The position numbers were made by a program, and so were the translations under genes. 64,000 bases of DNA from JAWKWA01 sp041397765. GTDB taxonomy: Bacteria; Pseudomonadota; Alphaproteobacteria; Rhizobiales; Hyphomicrobiaceae. Under the pieces are notes generated by a model. It had not been told where the DNA came from. It saw nothing but the letters and a program-made list of their open reading frames with translations, and searched no databases. Location of the stretch: positions 24,446 to 88,445 of the forward strand of contig JAWKWA010000016.1 in assembly GCA_041397765.1 (NCBI GenBank), read 5' to 3'. This document shows, in pieces, positions 1 through 8,647 of this stretch (position 1 is its first letter; the number at the start of each line of letters is the position of its first letter).

Positions 1-549
1 CTGATGGCGTTCCTGGTCGCCACGCTGCCCGCCTATGGCTTCGGCTGGGCGACTGGACCGGACCGGCTGTTGATCGTCTCGGTCGGCACGGGCTCATGGC
101 GGATGCGCCACGCGGTCGGCCGGTTCCAGCGCAAGCTCAATGTCGACAAGGCCCGCCACGTCCTGCTCGGCATGATCCAGGACAGTTCGCTCAATGTAGT
201 CACCGCGCTCCAGGCGATCTCAGAGCCGCGCAAACCCTGGCCGATCAACAGCGAGGTCGAGGACAACGGCGGCCGGATGGTCCATGCCGAGCCGCTGATC
301 GCTTTTCAGCGCTACGACGCCGTGATCGACGAGGCGACAGTCGGGCGCGTGCTTGGGATCGACCTACGGCGGAAGCGGCGCGTTTCAGGCCTCGTCGAGA
401 CGTTGCGCCAACTCGACAATGGCAATCCGCAAAATCTCGAGCGGCTGCTGGCGCTCGGTCGCGATGCGGCCTTGCCCGGCGCGGCGGGCGGCGCCGGCGT
501 CGAAGCGGCGGATTTCCCAGCCGCATTCGACGCTTCCTTCGCGAGCTGA
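1..549 (+). CDS. Patatin-like phospholipase, C-terminal part (5' truncated by window edge)
   Basis: The reading frame is open from the first base, so the gene starts upstream of the window; only about the last 182 codons are visible. The segment LLIVSVGTGSWR near the start and the preceding hydrophobic FLVATLPAYGFGW stretch match the region that follows the catalytic Asp in bacterial patatin-like proteins, where VSVGTG is typical. The Ser-Asp catalytic dyad and oxyanion hole would lie in the missing part, so activity cannot be judged. Known family role: lipid acyl hydrolase. It ends in TGA 132 bases before the next gene, on the same strand. Family assignment rests mainly on the VSVGTG block and is moderately sure. 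Confidence 0.6.
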   Translation: MMAFLVATLPAYGFGWATGPDRLLIVSVGTGSWRMRHAVGRFQRKLNVDKARHVLLGMIQDSSLNVVTALQAISEPRKPWPINSEVEDNGGRMVHAEPLIAFQRYDAVIDEATVGRVLGIDLRRKRRVSGLVETLRQLDNGNPQNLERLLALGRDAALPGAAGGAGVEAADFPAAFDASFAS

Positions 550-680
550 TCGGGCCGCTGCGGCACGGTCACCGGCGGCAAACGGCAGGTTCCGGGTGGG
601 AATGGCCGCGGCCATGGCCTATGCCGCTTGCGACCGGACACTTCAAGACTTCGGACCGGTCCCTCCCGGAGAGAAAGACC

Positions 681-1610
681 ATGAGCACAGCCAGCGCCCC
701 GCCCATCCGCCTCGGTGCCGTGGAATGGGCGCTGCTCTTTGCACTCTCGCTGATCTGGGGTGGCTCGTTCCTGTTCGGGCGTCTGATCGTGCGCGACATC
801 CCGCCACTGACAGCCGCCGCCGGCCGGGTCAGCATCGCCGCCGCCATCCTCGCGCTCGTCGTCGTCGCCCAGCGCGGCAGCTTCCCCAAGGGGTTCGCGG
901 GCTGGCGGCCCTATCTCGTCATGGGCTTCATCAACAATGTGGTGCCCTTCACACTGATCCTGTGGGGGCAGAAATCGGTGGGCGTCGGGCTCGCGGCGGT
1001 TCTCAACGCGACTACGCCGCTCTTCGGTGGCCTCGTCGCACATCTCGCGACGGACGAGAAGCTGCGGGCGAACCGGCTCGCCGGCGTGATGGTCGGCATC
1101 GCGGGTGTCGCCATCCTGGTCGGTCCCGGCGCTGTCACGGCGATCGGCACGCACACACTCGCCGAGCTGGCGCTCATCGGCGCCGCGCTCAGCTACGGGG
1201 TCGCCGGCATCTATGGCCGGCGCTTCCGGACCGCCCCGCCGCTGACGAGCGCCACCTGCCAGCTCACCTCCTCGACCGCCATGCTGCTGCCTCTTGCGGC
1301 ACTCGTCGACCGGCCTTGGGCGCTGCCGATGCCGGGGAGCGCGGCCATCGCCTCGCTGATCGCCCTTGCCCTGCTTTCGACAGCGATCGGTTACATCCTG
1401 TTCTTCACCATCATCCGGCGTGCCGGCGGATCGAATGTCATGCTGGTGACGCTGATGATCCCGCCGTCGGCGATCCTGCTCGGGGCGCTGGTCCTCGGGG
1501 AGACCATGGAGCTTGGGCAATTTGCCGGGGCCGTGGTGATCGGGCTGGCGCTCATCCTGATCGACGGGCGCGCGCTGCGTGTCTTCGGGCGCGAGGCCGG
1601 AGCCCGCTGA
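681..1610 (+). CDS. EamA/DMT-family permease
   Basis: A 309-residue polytopic membrane protein with about ten hydrophobic helices in two similar halves, as usual for drug/metabolite transporter family members. The N-terminal half begins ALLFALSLIWGGSFLFGR, the classic EamA opening, and the second half contains a matching SLIALALLSTAIGYILFF segment. The ATG at 681 follows GAGAGAAAGACC, a plausible ribosome binding site, and the upstream in-frame sequence has no permease character. Substrate cannot be inferred. Two further EamA permeases occur in this window, at 19728 and 31539. Inner-membrane export of small metabolites or amino acids is the usual role in this family. Confidence 0.85.
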   Translation: MSTASAPPIRLGAVEWALLFALSLIWGGSFLFGRLIVRDIPPLTAAAGRVSIAAAILALVVVAQRGSFPKGFAGWRPYLVMGFINNVVPFTLILWGQKSVGVGLAAVLNATTPLFGGLVAHLATDEKLRANRLAGVMVGIAGVAILVGPGAVTAIGTHTLAELALIGAALSYGVAGIYGRRFRTAPPLTSATCQLTSSTAMLLPLAALVDRPWALPMPGSAAIASLIALALLSTAIGYILFFTIIRRAGGSNVMLVTLMIPPSAILLGALVLGETMELGQFAGAVVIGLALILIDGRALRVFGREAGAR

Positions 1611-1738
1611 CCAAGGGAAGCTGCTGCGATCGCTCGGCTTTCGAGGCGCCTCCCGGTTCTCGACATTCGGCGGCCGAGGCCATAGAACCGCTGAGTTCGA
1701 GGCGGGGCGAAACTCGCGTCAAGGTTGTGGAGGCGTCG

Positions 1739-3172
1739 ATGGCGAGAGGGGAGAGCGGCGGGCGTCCGGACGGTCGCGACAGCGCCGCGGCGGGCACCGC
1801 CGGCGCGGTGCAGCCGATCGCTGCCGCCGCCCCGGCCGAGAAATTCATTCCGGTCGCGCGGCGGGACCTGCTCGAGCGGTTGACCCGGCGCGGCATGTGG
1901 CGCGACGAGCACCTGCCGGCAGTGAAGCGCCTCTTCCGCTACCTCTCGGCCTGGCGCCACATCGTCTATCACGAGCGCCTCGACCGACTGCAGGACGTCT
2001 ATCAGCCTTTCAATCCCGAGACCGATGTGGTCTCGGCGGCGCCTGCTGCGAACGGGGATCCGGCGGGGCAGCTCGCCCAGCTCATCCACGATCTGCGCCG
2101 CCTGCTCGTCCAGGCCAACTACACCGAAATCGATCGTGGCGATCTCGCCGCCTTCCTTTCGCGGGATTCGGAATACGGTCTCGATCTGGAGGTCGATCTC
2201 GACGAATACGAGCACTGCATGGTGTTCTGGCGTGGCGCCACGCGCAATATCCGCCAGCGGCGAGCCTTCAAGCGCGGCCTGCTGAGGCGCATCGACCACG
2301 AGATCCCGGTCTTCCGCCGCCTGTTCGTGCTCTTGAAGCTGAAGCCGGCCGAGGTCCGCATCCGCGAGATCATCGAGCACGAGGGGATCAGCGAGCGGCA
2401 GGCGGAAAAGAAGGTGGCCCGCGCGCGGCGGATGCTGCCCGACACCATCTCCAGCGAGAGCGTCTATCTGAAGCTCTTCAAGGACATTCCGCGCGCCGAC
2501 ATGGAAATGATGTTCCCCAACACCAAGGTGCGCTTCCGCCCCCTGGACAAGCTGAAGATCGGCGTCAGCGCCGGCGGCAGCACGGTGGCGACGGTGTGGG
2601 GCATCGCCACCAAGCTGATGGCGGCGGCGGCGGTCAACCCGATCATGCTGGCGATCCCCGCCATGACGCTCGGCGGCGTTTTCTTCCTGCATGCGAGCAC
2701 CGTGCTGAACCAGCGCAAGCAATATATGATGGTGCTGGCGCAGAACCTCTATTTCCACAGCCTCGCCGACAATAACGGCGTGATCACCCTGATCGCCAGC
2801 CGCGCGGAGGAGGAGGACATCAAGGAGGAGGTGCTGCTCTATACCGTGCTCGCCAAGGAGCAGGTGCGGCGGTCCGAGCTCGCCGAGGTGAAGGCGGCGG
2901 TCGAGGGATTCCTGCTGCAGGCCTTCGAGGTGGAGGTCGATTTCGACGTCGAGGACGCGCTCGGCCGGCTGATGCGCGACGGCATCGTCATGGAGGACAG
3001 GGAGGGCGTGTTGAAGGCGCTTCCGCCGGACCGGGCCGCGGAGCATCTCGACGGCCTGTGGGACGGCTATATGGACCCCAAGGGCGTCGACCGCACGCTG
3101 CTCAGCGAAGAGGAGGACGCGGTCGGCGCGTCGCAGAGCCCGACGGTGAGCTCCCGAGGCGCATCGGCATGA
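1739..3172 (+). CDS. DUF3754 family membrane-associated protein
   Basis: A 477-residue protein resembling DUF3754 (TMEM143-like) proteins. Visible features are a charged helical N-terminal half, the conserved-looking FPNTKVRFRPLDKLKIG block near residue 260, and a hydrophobic segment around residues 300-325 (PIMLAIPAMTLGGVFFL), followed by YFHSLADNNGVITLI and a charged C-terminal region. The start is chosen because GGAGG lies six bases before the ATG. The stop overlaps the prmA start as ATGA, so the two are probably translationally coupled. Function of the family is not established. Most of the protein is soluble, with one or two membrane passes. Confidence 0.7.
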   Translation: MARGESGGRPDGRDSAAAGTAGAVQPIAAAAPAEKFIPVARRDLLERLTRRGMWRDEHLPAVKRLFRYLSAWRHIVYHERLDRLQDVYQPFNPETDVVSAAPAANGDPAGQLAQLIHDLRRLLVQANYTEIDRGDLAAFLSRDSEYGLDLEVDLDEYEHCMVFWRGATRNIRQRRAFKRGLLRRIDHEIPVFRRLFVLLKLKPAEVRIREIIEHEGISERQAEKKVARARRMLPDTISSESVYLKLFKDIPRADMEMMFPNTKVRFRPLDKLKIGVSAGGSTVATVWGIATKLMAAAAVNPIMLAIPAMTLGGVFFLHASTVLNQRKQYMMVLAQNLYFHSLADNNGVITLIASRAEEEDIKEEVLLYTVLAKEQVRRSELAEVKAAVEGFLLQAFEVEVDFDVEDALGRLMRDGIVMEDREGVLKALPPDRAAEHLDGLWDGYMDPKGVDRTLLSEEEDAVGASQSPTVSSRGASA

Positions 3173-4077
3173 GCATCGGCGCGGGCGATGCGGGCGGGCT
3201 CGTGAAGCTCGTGGTCAGACTTTCGAGCGATGGCGCAGCGCGGCAGACGGAAGCAGCGCTCGGGGCGCTCGCAGATCCGATGCCGCTCGCGGTGACACGC
3301 TTCGAGGACGGTCCCGCGGCCTGGCTGGTCGAGGCCTATTTCGCCGATGAGCTCGATGAAGCCACGCTGGCGGCGTTGCTCGCAGGTCTCGAGGGTGTGA
3401 CCGGGCATTCGCTCGAGGCGGTGCCGGAGGAGAACTGGGTCGCCCATGTCGAAGCCGAGCTTGCGCCGGTCAGGGCGGGGCGCTTCGTGGTGCATGGGCC
3501 ACACGACCGGGCCCGGGTCGGGGGCGAGCCGTTCGCGATCGAGATCGAGGCGGGCGAGGCCTTCGGCACCGCACACCACCCGACCACCGAGGGCTGCCTC
3601 GTCGCCATCGACCGGCTGCTCGCGGGCTGGTCGCCGCGCACGGTGCTCGATCTGGGCACCGGCTCGGGCGTGCTGGCGATCGCGGTCGCCAAGGTGCTCG
3701 CGCACGAGGGCGCGGCGGCCCAGCCGATCCTTGCCAGCGACATCGATCCGCGCTCTGTCGAGATCGCCGCCGAGAATGCGGGGAAGAACGGCGTCGGCGG
3801 GCGGATCGAGGCGCTCGTCGCCGATGGTCTCGACCATCCGCGGATCGGCGCGGCCGGCCGGCTCGATCTCATCCTCGCCAACATCCTCGCCGAGCCGCTG
3901 ATCGGGCTCGCACCAAAGCTCACGGCGGCACTCGAGGCCGAGGGGCGGATGGTCCTGTCGGGACTTCTGGCGACGCAGGCGCCGGCGGTGCGGGCGGCCT
4001 ATGAGGCAGCCGGGCTCGGTGTGCTTTCTGAAGTGCCGATCGGCGACTGGACGACGCTGGTGCTCGGCCGGGCGTGA
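3169..4077 (+). CDS. prmA: Ribosomal protein L11 methyltransferase
   Basis: A 302-residue SAM-dependent methyltransferase that trimethylates ribosomal protein L11. It shows the PrmA hallmark GEAFGTAHHPTTEGCL, then the SAM-binding motif VLDLGTGSGVLAIA, the acidic motif DIDPRSVEIA, and the catalytic-site motif DLILANILAEPL. PrmA usually has NPF/NPP-type or NIL at this place; NIL is normal for PrmA. Length and domain order (N-terminal substrate-recognition domain, then Rossmann methyltransferase) are typical. The ATG overlaps the stop of the DUF3754 gene (ATGA). Confidence 0.93.
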   Translation: MSIGAGDAGGLVKLVVRLSSDGAARQTEAALGALADPMPLAVTRFEDGPAAWLVEAYFADELDEATLAALLAGLEGVTGHSLEAVPEENWVAHVEAELAPVRAGRFVVHGPHDRARVGGEPFAIEIEAGEAFGTAHHPTTEGCLVAIDRLLAGWSPRTVLDLGTGSGVLAIAVAKVLAHEGAAAQPILASDIDPRSVEIAAENAGKNGVGGRIEALVADGLDHPRIGAAGRLDLILANILAEPLIGLAPKLTAALEAEGRMVLSGLLATQAPAVRAAYEAAGLGVLSEVPIGDWTTLVLGRA

Positions 4078-4096
4078 GGGAGGGAGCCCCTCGGCG

Positions 4097-5125
4097 TCAG
4101 GAGGCGGCGCGACGGGCGAGGAAGGCGTCGGCGGTGACGGCGAGCCCCTCGTCGAGCGTCATGCGGGACTGCCAGCCGAGCATCTGGCGGGCTTTCGTGG
4201 TGTCGGAATAGTTGCGTGGCATGTCGCCCTGACGCGGCGGCGAGAAGGCGATCTCGACCCCGGCGATGCCGCGCGCGGCGAGCACTGCCTTCAGGCGCTC
4301 GGCGATTTCCAGCACCGTCGTCTCGCGGGCGGTGGCGATCTGGAAGACTTCGCCGCCGGCGCCCGCGGTCGTCGCCGCGCGGATCACCGCATCGGCGATG
4401 TCGGAAGCGAAGATGTAGTCGCGCGTGGCGTGGCCGTCGCCATAGATCTCGAGCGTCTCGCCAGCCAGCGCCCGGCGGATGAATTTGGCGACGACGCTGT
4501 TCTTGTGGGTCGAAAGCGGGCCGTAGACATTGCCGAAGCGCAACGCCACCGCCTCGACGCCGAAGCAGTGATGATAGGCCGAGCAGTAGGCCTCGCCCGC
4601 CAGCTTGCTCGCCCCGTAGGGCGAGATTGGCCGGGGCACCACCTTCTCGTGGATGGGCGGATCGACGAGGCCGAGCGGCGCGCCGGAGGACGCAAAGACG
4701 AAGCGGCGGGCCCCGCCATGACGGGCCGCCTCCAGGCAGTTGAGCGTACCGACGACATTGGTCCGGCAGTCGAACATCGGGTTCTCGACAGAGCCGGGGA
4801 CACCTGTGCAGGCGGCGAGATGGACGAGGATGTCGGCGCCCCGCGCCGCCGCGGCCGCCCGGTCAGCGTCGAGAATGTCGCCGACGAGGAGGCCGATGCC
4901 GGAGGCGGTCTCGCTCCAGTCCGCGTCGGTCAGGGCGGGGGCCAGCTCCTCGAGATCGGCGATAGAGCCGACCGCCAGATTGTCGAGGACGCGGATGCGA
5001 CCCATCGGAACGCCACGCGCCATCAATTCCGCGATCAGCGAGCGACCGATGAAGCCGCAGCCGCCCGTGACGAGCCAGTTGAGGGCGGTGAGGTCGCGGG
5101 CATCGGTCTTGGCGGCAGCAGTCAT
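4097..5125 (-). CDS. NAD-dependent sugar epimerase/dehydratase (extended SDR)
   Basis: A 342-residue extended short-chain dehydrogenase. The dinucleotide-binding motif is TGGCGFIG near residue 20, the catalytic YGASK (Tyr-x3-Lys) is preceded by SSGAP, and RFGNVYGP and RDYIFASDIADA are the usual UDP-sugar epimerase landmarks. It most resembles UDP-glucose 4-epimerases (GalE/WbpP type), but the exact nucleotide sugar is not decidable. It lies 85 bases downstream of sqdB on the same strand, so it is probably in one operon and supplies or modifies a sugar for glycolipid or polysaccharide synthesis. GAGGAG sits just before the ATG. Confidence 0.85.
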   Translation of the reverse strand: MTAAAKTDARDLTALNWLVTGGCGFIGRSLIAELMARGVPMGRIRVLDNLAVGSIADLEELAPALTDADWSETASGIGLLVGDILDADRAAAAARGADILVHLAACTGVPGSVENPMFDCRTNVVGTLNCLEAARHGGARRFVFASSGAPLGLVDPPIHEKVVPRPISPYGASKLAGEAYCSAYHHCFGVEAVALRFGNVYGPLSTHKNSVVAKFIRRALAGETLEIYGDGHATRDYIFASDIADAVIRAATTAGAGGEVFQIATARETTVLEIAERLKAVLAARGIAGVEIAFSPPRQGDMPRNYSDTTKARQMLGWQSRMTLDEGLAVTADAFLARRAAS

Positions 5126-5210
5126 CGGCTCCTCGGTGGTCGCGGAAGGGCTCAGGGGCGCCGCGGGGCATGGCCCGGCCGCAGACCCGGTGTCGGCGGG
5201 ATCGGGCGCG

Positions 5211-6362
5211 CTACTTGTTCCAGGCGACGCGCGGCATGATCAGGCGCTTCTCGATCGCATCCTTGTGGCGGATGACGCGCTCGAGCATGCCGGTCAGCAC
5301 CTCCTCGGTCATCGGATGCGGCTTCAGGCCGAGATTCTTCAGCCCGGTGAAGTGGGCATTGTAGTAATGCTCCTCCTTCTCCTTGCGCGGATTGGGGATG
5401 CTCTTGACCGTGACGTCGATGCCCAGCGTCCGGGCGGCGGCGGTCACGCGCTCGGCGAGCTCGTTGACGCGGAAGAGCTCGGTGAACTGGTTCATGATCC
5501 GCAGCTCGCCATGCTTGGCGGGGTGTCTGGCAGCGAGCTCGACACATTGCAGCGTGTCGAGCAGGTTCAGATAGCCGCGGGTCTGGCCGCCCTGGCCGTA
5601 GACCGTCAGCGGCACGCCGGCGACCGCCTGGACGAGGAAGCGGTTCACCACGGTGCCGAAAATGTCGTCGTAGTGGAAATTGGGCAGAAGCGCCTCGTCG
5701 GCGTCGGCCTCGCCGGTCGAGAGACCATAGACCGGCCCCTGCATCAGGTCGGTGACGGCGATGCCGTAGGTGCGCACGTAGAACCACAGCAGGTCGGTGT
5801 CGAGCACCTTGGTGGTGTGGTAGAGCGAGCCGGCCGCGCGCGGAAACAGGAACTTGTCGCGACGGCCCTTGTGGTCGATCTCGATCCAGCCTTCCTCGAT
5901 GTCGATATTGGGCGTGCCGTATTCGCCCATGGTGCCGAGCTTGATGATGTGGCACTTGGGCGCGTGATTGACGACCGCCCAGACGAGGTTGAACGTCACG
6001 CCGAGATTATTGTGCAGCGTCATGCGCGCGGCCTGCTCGGAGCGCATCGAGTAGGGGGCGGAGGGTTGCTCGGCATAATGCACGACCGCGTCGGGCTGAA
6101 ACTCGCGGAAGAGAGTGTTCATGACCTGCGGATCGGCGCAGTCGCCGATGACGACGCGGATGTCCTTGCCGGAATGCTCCTTGAAGATGCGGGCGCGCTG
6201 GTCGAGCACAGGCGTGCGGAACAAGGGCTCCGAATCGGTCTCGAGCGCCATGGTGCGGCGCAGGTAGTTGTCGACCGCCACCACCTCGTGGCCGTGCGCG
6301 GCGAAGCGCATGGCCGTCGGCCAACCGAGATAGCCGTCACCGCCGAGCACTACGATCTTCAT
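5211..6362 (-). CDS. sqdB: UDP-sulfoquinovose synthase (SqdB-type)
   Basis: A 383-residue extended SDR enzyme expected to make UDP-sulfoquinovose from UDP-glucose and sulfite for sulfolipid or other sulfoquinovosylated glycans. Evidence: the N-terminal GGDGYLGWPTA nucleotide-binding motif, the AEQPSAPYSM motif characteristic of SqdB, KLGTMGEYGTPNIDIEEG with the catalytic Thr, and the YHTTK catalytic Tyr/Lys pair. An in-frame GTG lies five codons upstream, but the ATG is preferred because GGAG lies nine bases before it. It sits in a minus-strand pair with the epimerase and diverges from a GT4 glycosyltransferase, which could be the sulfoquinovosyl transferase. That link is inference. Confidence 0.85.
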   Translation of the reverse strand: MKIVVLGGDGYLGWPTAMRFAAHGHEVVAVDNYLRRTMALETDSEPLFRTPVLDQRARIFKEHSGKDIRVVIGDCADPQVMNTLFREFQPDAVVHYAEQPSAPYSMRSEQAARMTLHNNLGVTFNLVWAVVNHAPKCHIIKLGTMGEYGTPNIDIEEGWIEIDHKGRRDKFLFPRAAGSLYHTTKVLDTDLLWFYVRTYGIAVTDLMQGPVYGLSTGEADADEALLPNFHYDDIFGTVVNRFLVQAVAGVPLTVYGQGGQTRGYLNLLDTLQCVELAARHPAKHGELRIMNQFTELFRVNELAERVTAAARTLGIDVTVKSIPNPRKEKEEHYYNAHFTGLKNLGLKPHPMTEEVLTGMLERVIRHKDAIEKRLIMPRVAWNK

Positions 6363-6880
6363 GGCTCGATACTCCACTCAACCAAGAACCTGATGCCGCG
6401 CCCCCTCGAGGGCGCTCCACCGCGAGGCGCGTCACGGCGCCGCCCCGCGCGGGCGGACCGCTCGCCCTATTCCCGGCGCCGACGGGCCAGTCCGTCCATG
6501 CAAGGCATGACCGGCATTCGTCTGCACCCCTTACCCCGAGAAGAGGTCGACAGGAAGGGGAACGAGCATGTCCAAGCGATGAGCTTGGCGAGGGGTGGGA
6601 TCAGCAGATCAAAGTGGTGGCGGCGAGATCATACTGCCGCTCAACGATCCGATCGCGTTGTATTTGCAACAGATTTACGTTGATCCAGGCGTCGGGACCG
6701 GGCCGCCGGCGAATGCTCTTGTCGATGCCGGTCAAACCTGCTTAGCGTTGTCGGGTCGAGGTGGAGGCGCTTATCCGGGCGGGGCAGTGGGGGAGTTGCG
6801 AAGCGTGCCCCCGCGATGTCCCTCCTGACGGCTCGTCTCGAGCGGGTCATATCGTATCAGTTGCGTCGAGTGGGTGAGAG
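6363..6880. other. Divergent intergenic region between sqdB and the glycosyltransferase
   Basis: About 520 bases with no convincing coding sequence; short ORFs here lack family features and ribosome binding sites. It should hold the divergent promoters of the sqdB-epimerase pair and of the GT4 gene. I could not fix -35/-10 boxes with confidence. Confidence 0.5.
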
Positions 6881-8395
6881 ATGGAACAGCAGCTCGTGCT
6901 GACCGGGGGGACCCGTCCCTCGGCATTGACGCCGCGGGTCAAGAAGCTGGCCATCTGGCTGATCGACCGGGCGGGCTCGCCGAGCCTGCTGATGGAACGG
7001 CGGGAAATGGCCCGCCGCCAGGTCCGCGCGGCACGCGCGCTGCTGCTGAGAGCCTCCGAGCAGATCGTGCCCGAGCGCCGCCGCCGGACGCAGGCCCGCG
7101 GCAGCTTCATTGCCTTCCTCGAAGGATTGCGTCCCAAGGTCGCCGAGACGCCGGCTGCGATCGGGACCGTGGCGGCCGCCGAAGGCGCGAGCCTCACAGG
7201 GGCGCGGATCGCCGTGTTCATTCCCGGCTTCTTGTCTGGCGCAGGCGGGGCCGAGAAGGTCGCCGGACAGGTCGCCCACCTGCTCGGCCGGGCGGGCGCA
7301 AAAGTGGATCTGCTGTGCCGGCCCCGCGAGGAACCGGGTCCCTTTCCTTATTCGTGGGACGACAGGATCGTTCAGGTCCGCCCGATCCGCGAATATGTGG
7401 CTGAGGACGTGGCCGCACTCGGCCCGGGCCGCTACGATCTGGCGATCTGCTTCGGCATGCCCGGCTTCTACACGCGCATCCCCTGGGTCGCACGCATGCT
7501 GGGCTGCCCGTTCATCATCCAGGAATGCACCAATCCTGCCGCCATGCAGCAGGCGCTGAAGCTCAGCAGCCTGCTGCAGTCGGACCGGGAGGCCTACTGG
7601 CTGCGCCAGAGCGTGCTCTCCGAGGCCGCCGCCATTCGCTTCACCGTGCCCGCTTATGCCGAGACGGTCGAGCCCGGCAATCGCGGGGCGGCCTATGCCT
7701 TCTACAACGCCTTTGTCAGACCGGGGTCCGAGGGCGAAGCGGCCGGGACGCCGGCACGGCGCATCATCTGCGTCGGCGGCATGAAGAACGCCAACAAGAA
7801 CGGCATGGCCGCCGTGACCGCTTTCGCGGATTTCGCCGGCGGCCGGACCGACTGGCGGATGCATCTATATGGCGTCAACAATTTCCGCAGCGAGATGACG
7901 GCGCTCGCCGAGGCGAGGGCGCCGGGCCAGATCGTCGACGAAGGGATCGTCCGCGACGTCGAGCGGATCTACGGCGATGCCTGGGGGCTGATGATCCCAT
8001 CCTTCCAGGAAGGATTGCCGAACGTCATCATCGAGGCCTTCTCCTACGGCGTGCCATGCATCGGCTTCGCGGATTGTCCGGGCGTCAAGGATCTGATCGT
8101 CGATGGCGTGAACGGCTTCCTCGTCGATCGGGGCGAGGTGGGCGCGCTCACCCGCGCATTGGCAGCGCTCGCCGAGCCGGCCACCCGCGCGCGGCTCTCG
8201 GCCAATGCCCGCGCCTTCGCCGACGAGGCGCTGACGGTGGAGCGGTGGGAGAGCAACTGGCTCAACATGGTCGGGCGGGTGCTGGTGCAGCAAGCGGGAC
8301 GGGAAGAAATGCCGCAGGGCAACGGCCTGCCGGGGACGCCGGCGCGGCATGCCGTCTGGCGGCGCCTGCTCGACACCTACCCGGTCATGGATTGA
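6881..8395 (+). CDS. Glycosyltransferase family 4 protein
   Basis: A 504-residue retaining glycosyltransferase with GT-B fold. About 100 residues of charged N-terminal helix precede the first Rossmann half, which begins ARIAVFIPGFLSGAGGAEKV. The second half carries the GT4 catalytic block PSFQEGLPNVIIEAFSYGVP, in which the E-x7-E pair binds the donor. Downstream lies a C-terminal region of about 90 residues. It is expected to be cytoplasmic or peripheral at the inner membrane and to transfer a sugar from a nucleotide donor. Being divergent from sqdB, it is a candidate sulfoquinovosyl transferase, but GT4 members use many donors, so this is only an inference from context. Confidence 0.85.
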   Translation: MEQQLVLTGGTRPSALTPRVKKLAIWLIDRAGSPSLLMERREMARRQVRAARALLLRASEQIVPERRRRTQARGSFIAFLEGLRPKVAETPAAIGTVAAAEGASLTGARIAVFIPGFLSGAGGAEKVAGQVAHLLGRAGAKVDLLCRPREEPGPFPYSWDDRIVQVRPIREYVAEDVAALGPGRYDLAICFGMPGFYTRIPWVARMLGCPFIIQECTNPAAMQQALKLSSLLQSDREAYWLRQSVLSEAAAIRFTVPAYAETVEPGNRGAAYAFYNAFVRPGSEGEAAGTPARRIICVGGMKNANKNGMAAVTAFADFAGGRTDWRMHLYGVNNFRSEMTALAEARAPGQIVDEGIVRDVERIYGDAWGLMIPSFQEGLPNVIIEAFSYGVPCIGFADCPGVKDLIVDGVNGFLVDRGEVGALTRALAALAEPATRARLSANARAFADEALTVERWESNWLNMVGRVLVQQAGREEMPQGNGLPGTPARHAVWRRLLDTYPVMD

Positions 8396-8647
8396 CGGAC
8401 GGGATGACGGGCCCTCATCCGGCAGCCGGCGTGGCGGCCTGTCGGGTCGCGATTCATGGCGATGAACTCCTATCTCGGGCAGCCACGATCGTCACCCTTG
8501 CCGGAGCTCGCCTCGAGCGCCGCCCGAAGGCCCGATGCGGCGGCGACCGCGTCGCCGCAAAGCCAATCCCGGCCAGGACGTCTGCTCCGTCGGCTGGATC
8601 GCCTCATGTCACCATCCATGCGGGCGGCGAGGGAGCACTGAACTGAG

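Noticed and set aside
6595..6828. 77-codon ORF between sqdB and the glycosyltransferase
   Set aside because: No similarity to known families, no ribosome binding site, Gly/Pro/Arg composition as expected by chance.
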